Notes: generated by a model not told the origin, from the sequence alone. Shown: positions 6,126 to 14,683, numbered from the stretch's first letter. The stretch: DNA of 64,000 bases from Natronobacterium texcoconense (GCF_900104065.1 NZ_FNLC01000002.1:168995-232994), one strand, 5' to 3'. Numbers and translations: made by a program.

Positions 6126-9023
6126 ATGGTATACGGCCTCGATATTTCGCCGAGTGCGGTACGGTCAGCGGTCGACCGGTCCGGCATGCCGACGGTCGAG
6201 TCGGAACTTCCCGCGATCGTTCCGCTCGAGGAGTCGGCTGCGGACCTGCTTACTGCCGACCGAACGGACGGGACGTACGTGATCGGATCGGACGCACGGA
6301 CCGTCGACGACGACCCACGGGTCCCCTTCGAGCGCGGCGTCTTCGACGACACCGACGCGGCCGAGACCGTCCTCGAGACCGTCGTCGACCGGCTGCTCGA
6401 GGGAGGCGATTCCGACCGGGTCCGGTACGCGACGCCCGAACCGCTGGTCGCCGAGAACACCACGAGCGTCGACCACCGCGAGACCGTCGAGTCGGTCCTC
6501 ACCGGAAAAGGGTACGAGCCGACCCCGATCGGCAAGGGTTTTGCCGTCGTCTACGACCAGCTCGAGGAGAACAACTACACCGGCGTCGGGATCTGTCTCG
6601 AGCGCCAGAGTACGAGCCTCTCGCTTGCCTACTACGGTGTGCCCTCTCTTTCGTTTTCGATCGCACGCGGGAGCGCGTGGATCGTCGACCGCGTCGCGAC
6701 CGAGACTGGTCGCTCTCCGCCGGAGGTGCGCGAGGTCCTCGAGACGTTCGAACTCGATCCCGAGACGACGGGCGAACTCGAGGGAGCGATCGCGGACGCC
6801 TACGACGCACTCGTCGGCGAACTCGTCGACGTGCTCGAGCAGTACGCCGACGACGGCTCGCTCCAGGACGGTGTCGCCGTCCCGATCGCGATCGGGGGCG
6901 ACGGCGTGATCGAGGGTCTCGAGTATCTCGTCGGTGGCCGAATCGACGCTGCGGGACTCCCGCTGTCTATCCGTGGCGTTCGACTGGCCGACGAGCCGGG
7001 CGAAAGCGCCGTTCGCGGTGCGCTCGCGGCATCTCGAGACGACATCGACGCCGGCAGTAGCGCCTGGCCCGCCGAGACCGACGTCGACGCCGCCAGCCGG
7101 CCCGTCGAGACGAGCGGCTCCGCCGAGAGCGAGACGGAACGGGCCGTCAACGGGAACGGCGGTTCCGACGGTGAGACGGTTTCGTTCGACGACGCGACCG
7201 TGGTCAACGGCGGCAGTTCCGGCGGCCGAAACCGGGCCAACGACGCGCTCGACTCGCTGCTCGACCAGCTCTCGACTCACGAGCAGCGACTCGAGGAAGT
7301 CGACGAGGACGCCGACGCGATCCGTGACGACCTCGAGGAACTGGCGGACCGGACGGCCTCGAGCGAGCGGGTGGCGGAAGTCGACGAACGGCTGGTGTCG
7401 GTCGTCGACGACCTCGCCGCACTCGAGGAGGAGACGATCGCGGACGTGACCGCAGAGATCGAATCGCTGGAGGGCGATATCGAGTCGTTAGAGGGTGACT
7501 TCGACGGGCTGTCGGAGACCGTTTCGGATCTCGAGTCACTGGAGGGCGACGTCGAGTCGCTCGATACCGACCTCGAGGGGCTGTCGGAACGACTCGCGGA
7601 GGTCGCCGACGACGCGGAGACGCTTGAAGACGTCACCGAGGAACTCGAGGAATCCGTTTCCGAACACGGGGAACGGTTCGAGGACCACGACGAGCGGATC
7701 GACGAGGTATCCGAAGGACTCTCCGGCCTCTCGGAAACGCTCGAGGACGTCTCCGGCCGACTCGAGGGGGTCGTCTCGGACGCGGAGGCGCTCGAGAGTG
7801 ACGTCGCGGATCTCGAGGAGTCGCTTTCCGAGCACGACGAGCGACTCACACAGCAGGACGACCAGGTCGAGACGCTGTCTGACCAGCAGGCAGACTTCTC
7901 GGAGACCGTCGACGACGTCTCGGAGCAACTCGAATCGGTCGTCGACGACACTGACTCCCTCGAAAGCGACGTCACGGGCCTCGAACAGCAGTTCTCCGAC
8001 CTCGACGAACGAGTTGCGGAGCAGGACGGGTCGATCGACGACGTCTCGGATCGACTGGCAGACCTCGGGGAAACCGTCGACGAACTGGCCTCGCTCGAGG
8101 AGACTGTCGACGAACTCGCATCACTCGAAGCGACCGTCGACGAGGTATCGGAATCGATCGCCGACCTCGAGGCACTCGAAGGCACCGTCGAGTCGCACGA
8201 GGACGACCTCGCGGAACTATCGGAATCGATCTCGGAACTCGAATCGCTCGAGACCGATCTCGGGGACCTTTCGGAGACCGTCGACAAACTGGAAGGGGTC
8301 TCGGAGACCGTCGCTGAATTAACGGCACTCGAGGACGACCTCGAGGATCTCTCGGCGTCGGTCACCGACCTCGAGTCGTCGCTGACCGCCGACGTCGACG
8401 AGGTAACGGATCGACTCGAGTCGGTGGACGACGAGGTGGCGTCGCTCGGCGACGAGGTCGGAGACCTCGAGACGCAGGTCGCCGCGTTTGACGAGCGATT
8501 CGAGAGCCAGAGCACGAAGATCGACGGCGTCTCGGGTCGACTCTCGGAACTGTCGGAACGAACGGACGCCCTCGAGTCGTCGCTGGCGGCCGATATTGAC
8601 GACGTCTCGGAGCGCCTCGCGACGCTCGCAGACGAGACGGGAGCGGTAGAGAACGACGTCGAGGGACTCGAGGCACGCGTCTCGGAGTTCGACGGGCGAT
8701 TCGAGGATCAGGACGACCGGATCGAGGAACTGACGGATCGACTCGCGGATCTCTCGGCGGAGAGCGACGACGCTGATTCGCTCGAGACCGACCTCGAAGA
8801 ACTATCGGAGACCGTCGCTGCACTCGAGGCTGGCGACGACGATACGACGGCCAGTGACGACTCGAGTTCGAGTGGTGTCGCGGTCCCGACGCTCGCCGGC
8901 GGTGGCGGTGCGGGAGTCGTCTCGGGTGGCGCTGTCGCGCTCACCAGCGATCCGACGATCGGGGCGGGTGCGGCCGCTCTCGGCGTCGCACTCGTTCTCG
9001 TGGCAGTCTTCCTCGGCCGATAG
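6126..9023 (+). CDS. Actin-like ATPase domain fused to a long coiled coil and C-terminal membrane anchor
   Basis: A 965-residue protein. Residues ~1-310 look like an actin/FtsA/MreB-type fold: VYGLDISPSAVRSAV (phosphate-1 loop), YTGVGICLERQSTSLSLAYYG near 151-170 (phosphate-2 loop) and VPIAIGGDGVIEGL near 252-265 (adenosine loop). An acidic Gly/Ser linker follows (~320-375). From ~380 to ~905 the chain is an almost unbroken coiled coil rich in Leu-Glu-Ser and Val-Asp-Glu repeats, with no Cys or Pro. The end is a Gly-rich spacer and a hydrophobic helix finishing ALVLVAVFLGR, a tail anchor. ATG 6126 is chosen because GLDISPS should sit at the N-terminus. The architecture suggests a membrane-linked filament or scaffold; no function is known to me. 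The fold assignment is by motif, not by alignment. Confidence 0.8.
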   Translation: MVYGLDISPSAVRSAVDRSGMPTVESELPAIVPLEESAADLLTADRTDGTYVIGSDARTVDDDPRVPFERGVFDDTDAAETVLETVVDRLLEGGDSDRVRYATPEPLVAENTTSVDHRETVESVLTGKGYEPTPIGKGFAVVYDQLEENNYTGVGICLERQSTSLSLAYYGVPSLSFSIARGSAWIVDRVATETGRSPPEVREVLETFELDPETTGELEGAIADAYDALVGELVDVLEQYADDGSLQDGVAVPIAIGGDGVIEGLEYLVGGRIDAAGLPLSIRGVRLADEPGESAVRGALAASRDDIDAGSSAWPAETDVDAASRPVETSGSAESETERAVNGNGGSDGETVSFDDATVVNGGSSGGRNRANDALDSLLDQLSTHEQRLEEVDEDADAIRDDLEELADRTASSERVAEVDERLVSVVDDLAALEEETIADVTAEIESLEGDIESLEGDFDGLSETVSDLESLEGDVESLDTDLEGLSERLAEVADDAETLEDVTEELEESVSEHGERFEDHDERIDEVSEGLSGLSETLEDVSGRLEGVVSDAEALESDVADLEESLSEHDERLTQQDDQVETLSDQQADFSETVDDVSEQLESVVDDTDSLESDVTGLEQQFSDLDERVAEQDGSIDDVSDRLADLGETVDELASLEETVDELASLEATVDEVSESIADLEALEGTVESHEDDLAELSESISELESLETDLGDLSETVDKLEGVSETVAELTALEDDLEDLSASVTDLESSLTADVDEVTDRLESVDDEVASLGDEVGDLETQVAAFDERFESQSTKIDGVSGRLSELSERTDALESSLAADIDDVSERLATLADETGAVENDVEGLEARVSEFDGRFEDQDDRIEELTDRLADLSAESDDADSLETDLEELSETVAALEAGDDDTTASDDSSSSGVAVPTLAGGGGAGVVSGGAVALTSDPTIGAGAAALGVALVLVAVFLGR

Positions 9024-9105
9024 ACACGTGATCTCCGTTCGGTTTTGTGGGTGTCACGACACAGTCGGGCGAGATTGTTTGGGGTTCGATCACGTAGGAG
9101 GCAGT

Positions 9106-9495
9106 ATGACCGACTCCGATAGCGGTCGCGATCCCGAAACGATAGTCCGGGAGTACTACGATCTCGTCGATGCAGACGAGTACGGAGACCTCGTCGACCT
9201 GTTCACCGACGACGTCCGATACGAACGCCCCGGCCAGGGAACGATCGAAAGTCGGGGGGCACTGCGGACGTTTTACGAGGAGGAACGCCCGCTCGAGGAG
9301 GGGAGCCACGAGGTTCACGACGTCGTCGTCGACGAGGACAGCGAGGGACGCGTTACGGTCGCCGTTCGCGGTTCCTTCTCGGGCCGCCAGAACGAGGAAC
9401 CGGTCGAACTCGGCTTCGCTGACTTCCACGAACTGAACGACGCCGGAGACGCGATCGCTCGCCGCTACACGTTCACGGATCGCGACAAACTATGA
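9106..9495 (+). CDS. NTF2-like (SnoaL-type) protein
   Basis: A 129-residue protein of the NTF2-like cone fold: an N-terminal helix ETIVREYYDLVDADEYGDLVDLFTDDVRYERPG, then beta strands ending FADFHELNDAGDAIARRYTFTDR. Members are small ligand-binding domains or isomerase-like enzymes; substrate unknown. The start is ATG at 9106, preceded by GGAGG five bases upstream, a clear ribosome binding site, whereas most genes here look leaderless. The upstream extension of the frame overlaps the preceding gene and is not coding-like. Confidence 0.85.
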   Translation: MTDSDSGRDPETIVREYYDLVDADEYGDLVDLFTDDVRYERPGQGTIESRGALRTFYEEERPLEEGSHEVHDVVVDEDSEGRVTVAVRGSFSGRQNEEPVELGFADFHELNDAGDAIARRYTFTDRDKL

Positions 9496-9840
9496 CCTGA
9501 TTGAACGGGCTGGACGCTCGAGAACTTGCACTGTGTATAGAATCGTGTCAGGTTCACGTCCCTCTGTCTCGGTTTCCGCTGAGAGACGACTCGTATCGAG
9601 ACACCCGGTAACACTCACTGAGAGTTCCCACCAGCGGCGGCGAGCACCGTTCGGCGGTTCCGAACGTGAGACAGTACTCGGTACCAGCCTTTTCCCCTTC
9701 TTGAACGACGACATGGCTGCCTGCTCGAGTGCACGTCTCGATAGCTCGATTCTGCAGCCACTCGTCTGGACGGCCCACCGACGAAATACGGCCATTGAAC
9801 AGGGTCTTGGCCGTACAGAATGTCGAATATACGACAGCCG
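9496..9840. other. Intergenic region without a convincing gene
   Basis: A 345-bp stretch between the NTF2-like gene and the convergent OsmC gene. Short frames exist on both strands, the best being a Cys-containing 74-codon frame on the minus strand (9554-9778), but none has the acidic composition or start context of real genes in this window. No tRNA-like or repeat structure was seen. Confidence 0.5.
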
Positions 9841-10347
9841 CTACTCGAACGACCAGTCGGTCTCGACACCCGGCGGATTCTCGAGCGTCTGGTAGACGAC
9901 GCAGTAGCGTTCGGTGTACGTTTGGATTGCTGCCCGCGTCTCCTCGTCGATATCGCCGTCGATGTTGAACTCGAGGCGGACGTCCTCGAACCCGACTGGA
10001 ACGTCATCGTCGACGCCCATCGTCCCACGCAGGTCGAGGTCGCCGCTGGCTTCGACGGAGACCTCGACGTCGCTGCCGAAGTTCTCCGCGACGGCCTGTG
10101 CGGTCAACTGCGAACAGGCCGCGAGCGCACCGAGCAGGAGGTCGCCGGAACACGCGCCGCTTCCGGGACCGCCGGCGCCCTCGTGGAGTTCGGCCTCGTA
10201 GATCGCACGGCCGATGTCGACGTTACACGAACGGGCGTCGTCCTGCTCTTCTCCCGTCGCGGTGAGCGTTATCTGTGCGGCCTCGGGATTCGATTCGTAC
10301 TCGTCTTTGAGCGGCTTCTGCTCTTCGCGCAAGTCAGTGTCTCCCAT
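9841..10347 (-). CDS. OsmC/Ohr family protein
   Basis: A 168-residue OsmC-family protein. The two reactive cysteines of the family are visible: Cys78 in LGALAACSQLT and Cys149 in TERYCVVYQTLENPP. OsmC and Ohr proteins reduce organic hydroperoxides with this cysteine pair, acting in the cytoplasm. The start is ATG at 10347 (MGDTDLREEQKPLK); the longer frame adds a basic, non-conserved stretch. Cys66 in GSGACSGDLLLG is an additional residue seen in the archaeal subgroup. The exact substrate cannot be deduced. Confidence 0.9.
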   Translation of the reverse strand: MGDTDLREEQKPLKDEYESNPEAAQITLTATGEEQDDARSCNVDIGRAIYEAELHEGAGGPGSGACSGDLLLGALAACSQLTAQAVAENFGSDVEVSVEASGDLDLRGTMGVDDDVPVGFEDVRLEFNIDGDIDEETRAAIQTYTERYCVVYQTLENPPGVETDWSFE

Positions 10348-10430
10348 GGTGTCTGGGACGTGTCGCCTCGAGAAAAGAACCTCGGGTAGTGGCAGGTACC
10401 GAACGTATCTATGACGGAGCCGGCTTCCCG

Positions 10431-10958
10431 TCAACGCGGCTTTTCGACGGACAGTTCGATACTCGCAACCGACCGTTCGCCCGATCGTAGTTCGATCCGA
10501 ACCTCGTCCTGATCCGGATAGATCCAGCTTCGCAGCAGCTCTATCGTCGCCGCCGATCCCGACTCGAGTGTGGTCGCCGAGATCGGTACGTTCACATCCG
10601 GCTCTTCGTCGTCGAACTGGAGTGTCGCCCGATCGATCGTCAGCTCCTCGGAGACGCGGCTTTCGACCGTCACCTCGAACTGTTCGACGGCGAACTTGGT
10701 TCCCTCGGCCTCGAGTTCGAGCGCCACGTCGGTAATTTCGGCCCGATCGGTGACGTTCGCGGTGGTTTGCACGGTGGTGCCCTGTTTTCCGTCGTCGGAT
10801 GACGTACCCCGATTGCGTTCGATTACTCTATCGGGAACCTCCTCGAGGGAGAGTTCGACCCAGCGCATGTCGACGGTGTCGTACTGCCTGACCATGCCCG
10901 CTGGGGCGTTTTCTTCGTCCCAGCCGGAGTACCGTCGCTCGTGGTGGCGGTTCCCCAT
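10431..10958 (-). CDS. Conserved-looking haloarchaeal protein, unknown function
   Basis: A 175-residue acidic protein. After a polar N-terminus (MGNRHHERRYSGWDEE) it appears mostly beta, with alternating patterns such as VALELEAEGTKFAVEQFEVTVE and VRIELRSGERSVASIELSVE. There is no signal peptide, membrane segment or metal motif. An alternative start is the internal ATG at 10895 (MVRQYDTVDMRW). It lies upstream of the osmC-family gene on the same strand, 83 bp away, so they could be co-transcribed. I do not recognise the family. Confidence 0.7.
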   Translation of the reverse strand: MGNRHHERRYSGWDEENAPAGMVRQYDTVDMRWVELSLEEVPDRVIERNRGTSSDDGKQGTTVQTTANVTDRAEITDVALELEAEGTKFAVEQFEVTVESRVSEELTIDRATLQFDDEEPDVNVPISATTLESGSAATIELLRSWIYPDQDEVRIELRSGERSVASIELSVEKPR

Positions 10959-11057
10959 GCGTGAACCGTTCGACCAACCGACCAGTAAGTGTTGGGCTCG
11001 AATCGGATTCTCGAGGTAATCGGGCGCGATATGTTCCGGTAGGTCCCGGCAAGAACT

Positions 11058-11149
11058 GGTGGGGATGGGATTTGAACTACGCGAAGACGGTCCTGCTCGC
11101 TCACTTCGTTCGCTCCGCGGGCTGCGACTTCCCTAGTTCAAATCCCACC
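11058..11149. repeat. tRNA-derived inverted repeat (duplicate of the tRNA-Ser 3' end)
   Basis: GGTGGGGATGGGATTTGAAC at 11058-11077 is an exact copy of the first 20 bases of the acceptor/T-arm side of the neighbouring tRNA-Ser gene (11209-11228). At 11134-11149 a shortened inverted copy follows (TAGTTCAAATCCCACC), so the unit could fold as a hairpin. Partial tRNA duplications of this kind mark past integration at a tRNA gene or decay of a duplicated tRNA. Confidence 0.75.
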
Positions 11150-11207
11150 GTTTCGTTTTCCGCTCGAGAGACTCCTCACTCCGTTCGTCGTATTCTCTCG
11201 CGGAAAA

Positions 11208-11291
11208 CGGTGGGGATGGGATTTGAACCCATGAGGCTTGACAGCCACCTGCTCTCAAGGCAGGCGCGTTAGGCCGCTCTGCCACCCCACC
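11208..11291 (-). tRNA. tRNA-Ser (anticodon TGA)
   Basis: An 84-nt class II tRNA read on the minus strand. The acceptor arms GGTGGGG and CCCCACC pair, followed by discriminator G; CCA is not encoded. The anticodon stem CCTGC/GCAGG encloses the loop CTTGAGA, giving anticodon TGA (reads UCA). A long variable arm precedes the T-arm ATGGG-TTCAAAT-CCCAT, as expected for serine tRNAs. The 3' end is duplicated 131 bp further on (11058-11077). Confidence 0.97.
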
Positions 11292-11332
11292 TCACTTCCA
11301 CGTACCCCGTCCGCTCAAAAATGGTTATCGGT

Positions 11333-12091
11333 CTATCGCCGCTCGAGGTCGCCACCGTCTCCCACACACAACCCGATATCGTCGACGACTGCCGCGGTTG
11401 CAGTCGCTCCCAGGCGTCCGGCGACTCGTTGTGCCTCGAGCGTCGCTATCGTCGACGTGAGACCGGACGGCGTCGCAACGGTCGGAACGGCCGGCGCGAA
11501 TCCGAGGCCGAGTCCCGCGTCCCCGACTCGAGTGGCGAGCGTCGCGAGTTCGGGCGGTGTGTACGCGGCTTCGAAATCGATCGGTTCGGTGAACGCGGCC
11601 AGATACGTCCGCCCGTCCGAGGAGGGGCCGAGCACGACGTCGTGTCGCCGGAGCGCCATTGCCGCGCCGTCGACGTCCGACCGACCGACCGTCGGAGCCG
11701 TCGGCTCGAGGACGCCCACACTGTCGGGTCCCTCGCGCTCCAGCAGGTGCGTCACCGTGTTCCCGACCCGTGCAGACTTGCTCGAGCCGACCTGTCGTTC
11801 GAATCGGACGTCGTCGATAGCGGTGTCCGTTCCCTCGAGAGCATCGGCGACGAGGGAGCGAACCTCCGATTCGGCGTCACCGCCCTCGTCGGCGGCTTTC
11901 TCGGGCAGTGTCTCCTCGTCCCGATAGTTGACCAGCAGGTTGCCGCCGCTGTCGACGGCCGTCCGGACGACGTCGATGACGGCAGCCTCGTACAATCGGA
12001 CTGCCTCTGTCTCCGAAAGCAGCGTCGATTCGACGAGTTCCGACAGAACGAGTCCTTCCCGTGGTGGGTCGACCGGAACGACGACGATCAT
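11333..12091 (-). CDS. Nucleotidyltransferase-fold protein (DUF2064/CofC-like, tentative)
   Basis: A 252-residue protein starting MIVVVPVDPPREGLVLSEL, like the opening of CofC and TIGR04282-type GT-A fold proteins. The central part GNTVTHLLEREGPDSVGVLEPTAPTVGR and RRHDVVLGPSSDGRTYLAAF resembles the nucleotide-sugar region of DUF2064-type proteins (VLGPSSDGG-YLIG). The N-terminal Arg/Lys that normally binds the nucleotide is not obvious. It may be a nucleotidyl- or glycosyl-transferase or an inactive relative. It sits next to tRNA-Ser on the same strand with 41 bp between. Confidence 0.65.
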   Translation of the reverse strand: MIVVVPVDPPREGLVLSELVESTLLSETEAVRLYEAAVIDVVRTAVDSGGNLLVNYRDEETLPEKAADEGGDAESEVRSLVADALEGTDTAIDDVRFERQVGSSKSARVGNTVTHLLEREGPDSVGVLEPTAPTVGRSDVDGAAMALRRHDVVLGPSSDGRTYLAAFTEPIDFEAAYTPPELATLATRVGDAGLGLGFAPAVPTVATPSGLTSTIATLEAQRVAGRLGATATAAVVDDIGLCVGDGGDLERR

Positions 12092-12196
12092 ACGACTACT
12101 CCGCTACGACGATCCTTGAACGCGGCGTTTCCGTCGTTCGATAACTCGACCCAATATACCACATAAATTATAACTGCGGACCTCGTTGTCTCGGGT

Positions 12197-12421
12197 ATGA
12201 ACGACCGGACCGTCACCATCACCGGATTGCTCGGAACACTGGTCATTGCCGCTCTCGCCGTACTGGGCGTCTACGGCTTCGTCACGGGCTATCTGCTCGA
12301 GAGCCCCGGCGACCTCCTCGCCCCCTCACTCGGCGTGCTCGCAGTTACGATCGTCTTCGTCGGTGCGTTGATCGTCCTCGGCGCCCGATCGCGCCGGTGG
12401 AGACAGAACCCGTACTGGTAG
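12197..12421 (+). CDS. Small two-helix membrane protein
   Basis: A 74-residue protein with two hydrophobic helices (~10-32 and ~42-63) and a basic C-terminus ARSRRWRQNPYW, so both ends should face the cytoplasm. AT-rich sequence CATAAATTATAAC about 22-35 nt ahead of the ATG fits a TATA box and a leaderless transcript. Function unknown. The N-terminus MNDRTVTITGLLGTL is typical of haloarchaeal small membrane proteins. Confidence 0.75.
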   Translation: MNDRTVTITGLLGTLVIAALAVLGVYGFVTGYLLESPGDLLAPSLGVLAVTIVFVGALIVLGARSRRWRQNPYW

Positions 12422-12656
12422 GAACGATCGCGGTTTCGACCGGTGAACGGCGACCGAAAACGATCACCGATCTGCCGGGCCGCCGTCGCGATCGTTCTCT
12501 CGGAAACAGTCGGTGAAAAGCAGACTAATTCTATCGTGGTATCGAACGTCACCGTCCGTCTACGTTACAGTCAGCGCCCTGGCTTCCCGACGCTCGCTCG
12601 GTTCGACTCGAGTGAACCGGGACGGTAGACGGGATCAACCGCGACGTTCGCGTTCG

Positions 12657-13298
12657 TTACCGCTCGCGTCGCCCTTTCGTCTGGCGGTAATCCGACGCCA
12701 TCAGTTGGGCGAAGTGCTCGAGCCACGCCTGGGTCTGATCGTCGGTCTGCTCTCGAGGCTCGACCATGGGGACGAGCGCGAACCCGCGGCCCCGAATCGT
12801 CGTCGCGTGGGCCTCGGGGAGCGTGAGTTCGTCGACGGGCGTCGTCGTGTACTCGGTGCCGAGTTCCGCGAGCGCTCGCTCACCGACCGGAACGAGTACC
12901 TCGGGGTTTATCGACCTGATATCGGCGTTGAGATACGGTTCGCAGTTGCCGATCTCCTCGTCGGTCGGCCGCCGGTCGGGGTCGCGACACCGCGTGAGGT
13001 TCGTAAGATAGGCGTTCTCGAGTGCCGGACGGTCGTCCGGCGAGGTCGAATCACAGAGTGCGAGTCGCTCAAGGATGCGCCGGAGGCTCGTCCCGGAGTC
13101 GTCGTCTTCGTCGGTCAGGAACGGGACGCCGACCTCGTCGGCCTTCGCGGTCGGTCGCTCGCCGACGAACAGGAAGTCGGCGCCGACGTCGCCATAGCCG
13201 TGGACGACCTGGGTTCGCGTCTCACAGAGTGCCGGACAGTTCCGGCACTCCTCGTCCATTCCGTACGGGTTCGATCGGGTGCGCTGATTTGCGTCCAC
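12657..13298 (-). CDS. Uracil-DNA glycosylase superfamily protein (iron-sulfur type)
   Basis: A 213-residue protein of the family 4/5-type uracil-DNA glycosylases, which excise uracil from deaminated DNA. Visible are EECRNCPALCETR (Fe-S cysteines), ADFLFVGERP (motif A region), and TRCRDPDRRPTDEEIGNCEPYL (further cysteines), which together suit a 4Fe-4S cluster. The start is taken as GTG at 13298 (reading DANQRTRSNPYGMDEEC), which matches the usual haloarchaeal beginning as I remember it; an ATG ten codons upstream and one at codon 14 are alternatives. It follows the Mrp operon on the same strand with 45 bp between. Confidence 0.85.
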   Translation of the reverse strand: MDANQRTRSNPYGMDEECRNCPALCETRTQVVHGYGDVGADFLFVGERPTAKADEVGVPFLTDEDDDSGTSLRRILERLALCDSTSPDDRPALENAYLTNLTRCRDPDRRPTDEEIGNCEPYLNADIRSINPEVLVPVGERALAELGTEYTTTPVDELTLPEAHATTIRGRGFALVPMVEPREQTDDQTQAWLEHFAQLMASDYRQTKGRRER

Positions 13299-13343
13299 GT
13301 TGTGTCGACTCTCGCGTTCGGCGTTCAAAAGGGGTGTGGCTGC

Positions 13344-13607
13344 TTATCGACCGAGGCCGCCGCGTTCGTTGACTTCGAGGATGAACTTGACGTTGCGGAC
13401 GATCTCCTCGGGCGTCGTCTCCTCGTCCTCGTCGTAGAGGTCGCTGGTCCGGTAGAGAACGTTCGCGAGCTGTTTGCTCTCGCTGGTCTCGCCGCGGATC
13501 TCGTCGGCGGTCTCCCGGAGCAGTTCGACGCGTTCGGGATCCGGTTCGAACTCGGCCGATCCGTCGACTCCGTTCTCGGCGTCCGTCTCTGTGGATTCAC
13601 TCGTCAT
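13344..13607 (-). CDS. Small acidic helical protein downstream of mrp
   Basis: An 87-residue protein with an acidic N-terminus and two to three predicted helices (PERVELLRETADEIRGETSESKQLANVLYRTSDLYDE and PEEIVRNVKFILEVNERG). It starts two bases after the stop of the Mrp/NBP35 gene, so the two are almost certainly translated from one mRNA, which suggests a role linked to Fe-S assembly. No metal ligands are present. The family is unknown to me, though the operon arrangement looks deliberate. Confidence 0.8.
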   Translation of the reverse strand: MTSESTETDAENGVDGSAEFEPDPERVELLRETADEIRGETSESKQLANVLYRTSDLYDEDEETTPEEIVRNVKFILEVNERGGLGR

Positions 13608-13609
13608 GG

Positions 13610-14683
13610 TTATCGATCGAGCGACGCGGCTTCGCCCGCGCGCGTCTGTGAGATCCCTCGCCGGTGGACGATCCCGACGTTGTTCGCGACGTTTTCCGTG
13701 AGAGTCCGGAAGGCGTCGGCCACTTCGCCATCGGCGAGAACGGTCGGCTCCCCGCCGTCACCGCCCTCGCGAACCGCCGGATCGAGCGGAATCGATCCCA
13801 GGAACGGCATCTCGTGTTGGTCGGCGAACTCCTCGCCGCCACCGGAGTCGAAGATGTCGTGTTCGCTCCCGCAGTCGGGACAGGCGAACGTCGACATGTT
13901 CTCGGCGATTCCCAGGACGATCGTCTCGTGTTTGGCGAACATCTCGAGGCCCTTGCGGGCGTCGTCCAGGGCGACGTCCTGTGGCGTCGTGACGATTACC
14001 GCGCCCGTGACGGGCATCGTCTGGAGCATCGTCAACTGGGTGTCGCCGGTGCCCGGCGGGAGGTCGACGACGAGGTAGTCGAGGTGACCCCACTCGACGT
14101 CCTCCGTAAGCTGGGTGATCACCTTGTGGACCATCGGACCGCGCCAGATGACGGGGTCGTCCTCACCGGTGAGGAAGGCCATGCTCATCAGCTTCACACC
14201 GTACTTCTCGGGCGGGACGAGCGTCTCGTCCTCGGTCGCCATCGGCGGCTCGTCGGCGTCGACCATCCGCGGGACGTTCGGGCCGTAGACGTCGGCGTCG
14301 AACAGGCCGACGCGGGCACCCAGTTGCGAGAGGCCGGCCGCGAGGTTGACCGCGACGGTCGACTTGCCGACGCCACCTTTCCCGGAGGCGACGGCGATGA
14401 CGTTCTTGACGTTCGGGAGCACCTGTTCGTCGCCACCGACGTCGTCGCGATCCGGAATGCTCGCAGAGAGATCGGGCTCGAGTCCCTCCTCAATTAGCAA
14501 TTCCCGGATCTCGGCGGCGATGTCGGACTCCGCCGGCGAGTACGGTGCGCCGAGTGCGAGATCGATTTCGACCTCGTCGCCGTCGACAGTGACGTCGTTG
14601 ACGAGTCCGAGCGAAACGATGTCGTCCTCGAGTTTCGGATCGTCGACCGTCCGCAGACGGTCGAGAACCGCGTCTTCGTCCAT
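13610..14683 (-). CDS. mrp: Mrp/NBP35-type Fe-S cluster carrier ATPase
   Basis: A 357-residue P-loop ATPase of the Mrp/ApbC/NBP35 family, which carries and inserts Fe-S clusters into apo-proteins. Residues 1-90 form a MIP18/DUF59 domain (DDPKLEDDIVSLGLVNDV). The deviant Walker A is SGKGGVGKST at 100-109. YLVVDLPPGTGD is the switch/Walker B region, and the CPDCGS motif provides the bridging cluster cysteines. Domain order and length match archaeal and bacterial Mrp. The small helical gene downstream is two bases away. Confidence 0.95.
   Translation of the reverse strand: MDEDAVLDRLRTVDDPKLEDDIVSLGLVNDVTVDGDEVEIDLALGAPYSPAESDIAAEIRELLIEEGLEPDLSASIPDRDDVGGDEQVLPNVKNVIAVASGKGGVGKSTVAVNLAAGLSQLGARVGLFDADVYGPNVPRMVDADEPPMATEDETLVPPEKYGVKLMSMAFLTGEDDPVIWRGPMVHKVITQLTEDVEWGHLDYLVVDLPPGTGDTQLTMLQTMPVTGAVIVTTPQDVALDDARKGLEMFAKHETIVLGIAENMSTFACPDCGSEHDIFDSGGGEEFADQHEMPFLGSIPLDPAVREGGDGGEPTVLADGEVADAFRTLTENVANNVGIVHRRGISQTRAGEAASLDR

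Noticed and set aside
7277-8515. Ser-rich 412-codon minus-strand frame opposite the coiled coil
   Set aside because: It is the complement of Leu/Glu/Ser/Asp repeat codons; Ser-rich shadows are expected opposite GA-rich coiled-coil DNA.
9554-9778. 74-codon minus-strand frame (MGRPDEWLQNRAIETCTRAG) in the 9.5-9.8 kb gap
   Set aside because: No acidic bias, no promoter or family match; kept only as a note within the gap description.
10961-11272. Plus-strand frame running across the tRNA-derived repeat and tRNA-Ser
   Set aside because: It reads through a tRNA gene on the opposite strand; segments such as WWGWDLNYAKTV come from the T-arm sequence, a common annotation artefact.
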